NCBI GenBank assembly: GCA_943332615.1
Contig: CALQQB010000004.1
Span: 1 to 64,000 of the forward strand
DNA from: Phenylobacterium deserti
Lineage (GTDB): Bacteria; Pseudomonadota; Alphaproteobacteria; Caulobacterales; Caulobacteraceae
DNA: 64,000 bases
Direction: 5' to 3'
Below, in pieces: positions 63,004 through 64,000 of the stretch (positions are counted from its first letter, which is position 1; each line of letters begins with the position of its first letter). The translations under genes were made by a program, and so were the position numbers. The notes under the pieces are model-generated. The model was given only the letters and a program-made list of their open reading frames with translations, was not told the DNA's origin and ran no database searches.

Positions 63004-63852
63004 ATGACACGCAAGCCGATCTCATCCGATCTCGTCGGACTCGAGTTTCCCGTCACGACCCAGACCTGGTCCTCCAAGGACACGATGCTCTACGCTCTGG
63101 GGGTCGGGGCGAGGCCAGCCGGGGATCTGGACTTCATCTATGAAGGCCGCGGCCCGAAGGTTCTCCCCACCTATGCGGTCATTCCGGGCGGCACAGCGCT
63201 GAGCGGGATGATGCGCGCCGTCGAGATGCGCCTTGAAATGCTGCTGCACGGAGAACAGTCCATCGAACTGTTCAAACCTCTTCCGCCCGAGGCCAGCGTT
63301 GAGGTGACCGGCAGGATCACCGAGGTCTGGGACAAGGGAAAGGCCGCGGTGCTGGGCGTGGAGAGTGTCGCGCGAGATGCCGACGGCGAGCTCTTCCGGA
63401 CCCACGCGACGCTGTTCGTGCGCGGCGCCGGCGGCTTTGGCGGCGAGCGCGGACCGTCGGGTGGGGATGGCGACACCGTTCCCGACCGCGCCCCGGACAT
63501 TGTGGCCCGCTTCAATACTCGCCCTGAACAAGGCGCGATCTACCGGCTCTCCGGCGACCGCAATCCCATCCACATCGATCCGGAGTTCGCCAAGATGGGC
63601 GGTTTCGACGCGCCATTCATGCATGGGCTTTGCACATACGGCATCGTGGGTCGGGCTATCCTGCTCGAACTGTGCGCCGACGATCCCGCCGCTTTCCGGT
63701 CGTTCCGGGGCCGCTTCGCTGACCGAGTGCAATACGGCGACACGATCGTCACCAAGTTCTGGCGCACGGGCGATGGTGAGGCGATCATTCAGGGTGAAAC
63801 CGAGGACGGCCGGATTGTCCTGTCGCAAGCCAAGGCCACGTTCCTGAGCTAG
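63004..63852 (+). CDS. MaoC-like (R)-specific enoyl-CoA hydratase, double hot-dog
   Basis: The 282-aa protein has two hot-dog halves. The second holds the hydratase-2 active-site motif YRLSGDRNPIHIDPEFAKMG with the catalytic Asp and His, then GFDAPFMHGLCTYGIVGRAI. The first half (residues 1-140) is the substrate-binding part without the dyad. It hydrates trans-2-enoyl-CoA esters to (R)-3-hydroxyacyl-CoA, complementing the crotonase-type hydratase of the other operon. It starts at the ATG 63004 after GGCGAGGCCCC and lies 29 nt downstream of the AhpD-like gene. Confidence 0.9.
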   Translation: MTRKPISSDLVGLEFPVTTQTWSSKDTMLYALGVGARPAGDLDFIYEGRGPKVLPTYAVIPGGTALSGMMRAVEMRLEMLLHGEQSIELFKPLPPEASVEVTGRITEVWDKGKAAVLGVESVARDADGELFRTHATLFVRGAGGFGGERGPSGGDGDTVPDRAPDIVARFNTRPEQGAIYRLSGDRNPIHIDPEFAKMGGFDAPFMHGLCTYGIVGRAILLELCADDPAAFRSFRGRFADRVQYGDTIVTKFWRTGDGEAIIQGETEDGRIVLSQAKATFLS

Positions 63853-63862
63853 AAACGACGCC

Positions 63863-64000
63863 ATGCAGAAGCCCGACCCGTCCATCGTCAAATCCGCGGC
63901 CAGGACGCTGGAGATTTTCGAATACTTCGACGAAGTGCGCCGGCCCGCGCATATCCAGGATGTGGCGGTGGCGCTGGGGTATCCACATTCGAGCACAGGC
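63863..64000 (+). CDS. IclR-family transcriptional regulator (partial, runs off the window)
   Basis: The first 46 codons read SIVKSAARTLEIFEYFDEVR and HIQDVAVALGYPHSSTG, the N-terminal winged helix of IclR repressors/activators. The effector domain lies beyond the window. Position after the MaoC gene, 10 nt from its stop, suggests an autoregulated cluster controller, perhaps acting on the divergent promoters at 47.4 and 62.3 kb. Confidence 0.85.
   Translation, partial: MQKPDPSIVKSAARTLEIFEYFDEVRRPAHIQDVAVALGYPHSSTG

Overview
The window looks like accessory, mobile DNA of an alphaproteobacterium, most likely a sphingomonad (Sphingomonas/Sphingobium/Novosphingobium/Sphingopyxis) or a close relative. 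Three things point there: a plasmid-type backbone with small orphan families common in sphingomonads (positions 1-5,000), a polyethylene-glycol (peg) catabolic cluster known from sphingomonads (5,331-17,803), and high-GC genes dominated by Rhizobiales/Sphingomonadales-like families elsewhere. No rRNA, tRNA, CRISPR array or core chromosomal gene was seen. The window is a mosaic of blocks whose junctions cut through genes.

Layout. (1) 1-4,970: antirestriction ArdC-type tails, a DUF2493 protein, DUF6878/DUF6915/DUF6437-type small proteins and ssb, typical of a conjugative plasmid backbone. (2) 5,331-17,803: a lower-GC block, mostly on the minus strand. It holds a tautomerase, GST, a VAO-type flavoprotein, a decayed IS3 element, the regulator pegR, then pegE, pegA, pegD, pegC and the last codons of a TonB receptor (pegB). 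The receptor is fused abruptly to a truncated helix-turn-helix gene, so the outer-membrane uptake gene is missing. (3) 17,804-29,022: mobilization genes (oriT-like inverted repeats, accessory protein, TraD coupling protein, MobF relaxase TraA) and small cargo genes. No mating-pore genes are visible.

(4) 29,068-42,708: a defence island, entirely on the minus strand. The most interesting part is a tightly packed run of eight genes (38,020 down to 29,068): a sigma-like protein, an unknown protein, an ImmA/IrrE-UvrD-FeS nuclease-like fusion, a ubiquitin-like protein, an E2-like protein, a JAB-E1 fusion, an APH-fold kinase and a DUF6527-type protein. The last five overlap each other by 1-8 nt. This is a bacterial ubiquitin-like conjugation cassette with an added kinase and an upstream regulator/helicase module. 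Next to it are a C5-methyltransferase/GIY-YIG restriction module with a ribbon-helix-helix protein, and an AbiE toxin-antitoxin pair whose toxin carries extra WYL-like and zinc-finger regions.

(5) 43,507-64,000: an IS110 scar followed by a CoA-ester catabolic island. It contains a CaiB/BaiF CoA transferase, acyl-CoA dehydrogenase, enoyl-CoA hydratase, amidohydrolase, P450, Baeyer-Villiger monooxygenase, two acyl-CoA ligases, a DUF35 protein, a thiolase, a Zn-alcohol dehydrogenase, an AhpD-like protein, a MaoC hydratase and an IclR regulator. The enzyme set suits oxygenation, ring or chain cleavage and beta-oxidation of a hydrophobic substrate, which the sequence does not identify. The thiolase is split into two halves by a 6-kb segment (54,709-60,714) carrying an IS3 remnant, glutathione reductase, a cut AAA ATPase, an acyl-CoA ligase and a complete IS1380 element. 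The halves join in frame across an ATGAA direct repeat to give a normal-length thiolase.
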